Source: Anaerolineae bacterium
Lineage (GTDB): Bacteria; Chloroflexota; Anaerolineae; JAAYZQ01
Reading direction: 5' to 3'
Assembly (NCBI GenBank): GCA_023544525.1
Contig: JAMJFU010000017.1
Location: forward strand, 1 to 33,911
DNA: 33,911 nucleotides
Of this stretch, positions 32,997 to 33,911 are shown in pieces. How positions within the stretch are numbered: position 1 is the first letter of the stretch; each line of letters starts with the position of its first letter. The notes under the pieces were generated by a model. The model worked only from the letters and a program-made list of their open reading frames with translations. It ran no database searches and was not told where the DNA came from. A program made the position numbers and the translations under genes.

Positions 32997-33911
32997 ATGT
33001 ACATCATTGGCGAGAATATCCAGATACTGTCGCCCAAGGTCAAGGCGGCAATTGCCGATCGTGACCCAACCTATATCCGCGCGCTAGCTCGCACGCAGGT
33101 GGAACACGGGGCGAACATGCTGGACCTGAACATCGGTCCCCGCAAGCGTGACGGCATCGAAGTCATGCAGTGGATGATCGATGAAGTACACGACGAGGTA
33201 GGCGCAGTCCCCCTGTCGCTGGACACGACGAATGCCGCTGCCATCGAGGCCGGCCTCAAGCGCTGCCAGGAACTGGGGATCGAGGCCATGATCAACTCCA
33301 CATCGGCCGATCCGGACCGGCTCAACACGACCATGCCCATGGCCGCCGAGTACGACGCCCGTATCATCGCCCTGGCCATGGACAAGAACATCCCCGCCAC
33401 CGCTGACGGGCGGGTAGGGTTGGCGATGGAGGTGCTCATCCCCAAAGCCGAGGAACTCGGGATGCCTATGGAGCATGTCTACCTGGATCCCCTGGTCCTC
33501 ACCGTGAACGGATGCCAGGAGCATGGCCCGGAGACGCTGAATGCGATCCGCTCCTTCAAGATGCTCTGGGATCCATCGCCCATGACTACGGTGGGCCTGT
33601 CCAACATCTCGAACAGCGTGCCTCCCGAGAACCGCAGCCTGCTGAACCGGACCTACCTGGTCATGCTCCTGGCTGCCAGCCTCGATTCGGCCATCGCTGA
33701 CCCCCTCGACGCAGCGCAGAATGAAGTGATACGGATTGTGGAAGAGCGAGATGACAGCACGGGGATAGGCAAGGCCTATCTGGCTCTCTACGATGCCGTC
33801 GCCGCCATGGACGAGTTCACACCGGACATGGTCGACATGAGCGATCCCGACCAGGAAGCCATCTACCGGACGGTGCAGATCCTCGAGAACAAGATCATCT
33901 ATGCCCATGGC
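32997..33911 (+). CDS. acsE: Methyl-THF:corrinoid protein methyltransferase, 3' end cut by window edge
   Basis: 305 codons are open to the window edge. The pterin-binding TIM barrel is clear: 'IIGENIQ' at the start, 'GANMLDLNIGP', 'SLDTTNAAAIEAGLK', 'AMINSTSAD', 'YLDPLVLTVNG', 'TVGLSNISNSVPPENR' and 'LNRTYLVMLLAASLDSAIAD'. It transfers the methyl group of 5-methyl-THF to Co(I) of AcsCD. ATG 32997 has AAGGAGG upstream. The Moorella enzyme is about 262 residues; here about 40 extra residues occur after 'DSAIAD' before the final helix ('TVQILENKIIYAHG'), so only a few C-terminal residues should be missing. Confidence 0.93.
   Translation, partial: MYIIGENIQILSPKVKAAIADRDPTYIRALARTQVEHGANMLDLNIGPRKRDGIEVMQWMIDEVHDEVGAVPLSLDTTNAAAIEAGLKRCQELGIEAMINSTSADPDRLNTTMPMAAEYDARIIALAMDKNIPATADGRVGLAMEVLIPKAEELGMPMEHVYLDPLVLTVNGCQEHGPETLNAIRSFKMLWDPSPMTTVGLSNISNSVPPENRSLLNRTYLVMLLAASLDSAIADPLDAAQNEVIRIVEERDDSTGIGKAYLALYDAVAAMDEFTPDMVDMSDPDQEAIYRTVQILENKIIYAHG

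Noticed and set aside
1-33911. tRNA, rRNA, CRISPR arrays, transposases, attachment sites or replication origins
   Set aside because: None was seen on reading either strand; the repeats found are local hairpins only.

Overview
This window is a GC-rich chromosomal segment that carries most of a bacterial Wood-Ljungdahl (reductive acetyl-CoA) pathway. It includes both the methyl (folate) branch and the carbonyl branch. The gene set (separate FchA and FolD, MetF with MetV, Hdr-type electron-transfer proteins, full-length bacterial AcsB, CFeSP subunits, RACE, AcsE) points to an obligate anaerobe. Domain makeup and style would fit an uncultured anaerobic Chloroflexota (Anaerolineae-like), but that assignment is inference, because no rRNA or other phylogenetic marker is present.

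Layout. (1) 1-1968, minus strand: a family 2 glycosyltransferase, cut by the window edge, and an AglD/YbhN-type flippase-like membrane protein. They are unrelated to the rest. (2) 2070-2696, minus: a GntR/FCD regulator divergent from the pathway genes. (3) 2697-3226: a long regulatory gap with a sigma70-type promoter, a structured leader and an intrinsic terminator just upstream of the first pathway gene. (4) 3227-6861: a tandem HdrA-like protein and a Cys-type MvhD. (5) 6917-13901: a second promoter and structured leader, a giant HdrA-NfnB/GltD-HdrA fusion (1531 aa), a second MvhD read through an in-frame UGA (predicted selenocysteine), MetV and MetF. (6) 14025-16248: an HdrC-HdrB fusion and FchA, ending at a terminator. 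(7) 16354-21202: FolD-1 (minus), a NarL-type response regulator and GAF histidine kinase, then FolD-2 with a 96-residue N-terminal extension. (8) 21359-23245: formate-THF ligase with its own promoter and terminator. (9) 23481 to the window end: a heavy-metal-associated-like small protein, CODH (acsA/cooS), AcsB, AcsD, AcsC, RACE and AcsE (cut by the edge).

How it works together. Fhs, FchA, FolD and MetFV convert formate to methyl-THF. AcsE passes the methyl group to the corrinoid protein AcsCD, which RACE keeps reduced. AcsA makes CO, and AcsB joins CO, methyl and CoA. The two HdrA-like proteins, two MvhD proteins and the HdrCB fusion next to MetVF look like an elaborated form of the MetFV-HdrABC-MvhD methylene-THF reductase complex known from Moorella. 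The NAD(P)H-type flavoprotein module inside the second HdrA suggests that NAD(P)H is the donor and that flavin-based electron bifurcation may occur. That last step is inference.

Most unusual points: the UGA/SECIS-bearing MvhD; the HdrA-NfnB-HdrA fusion; both FolD copies lacking the cyclohydrolase lysine beside a dedicated FchA; the attenuator-like leader before the first HdrA; and a metal-domain protein without the CxxC pair leading the CODH operon.
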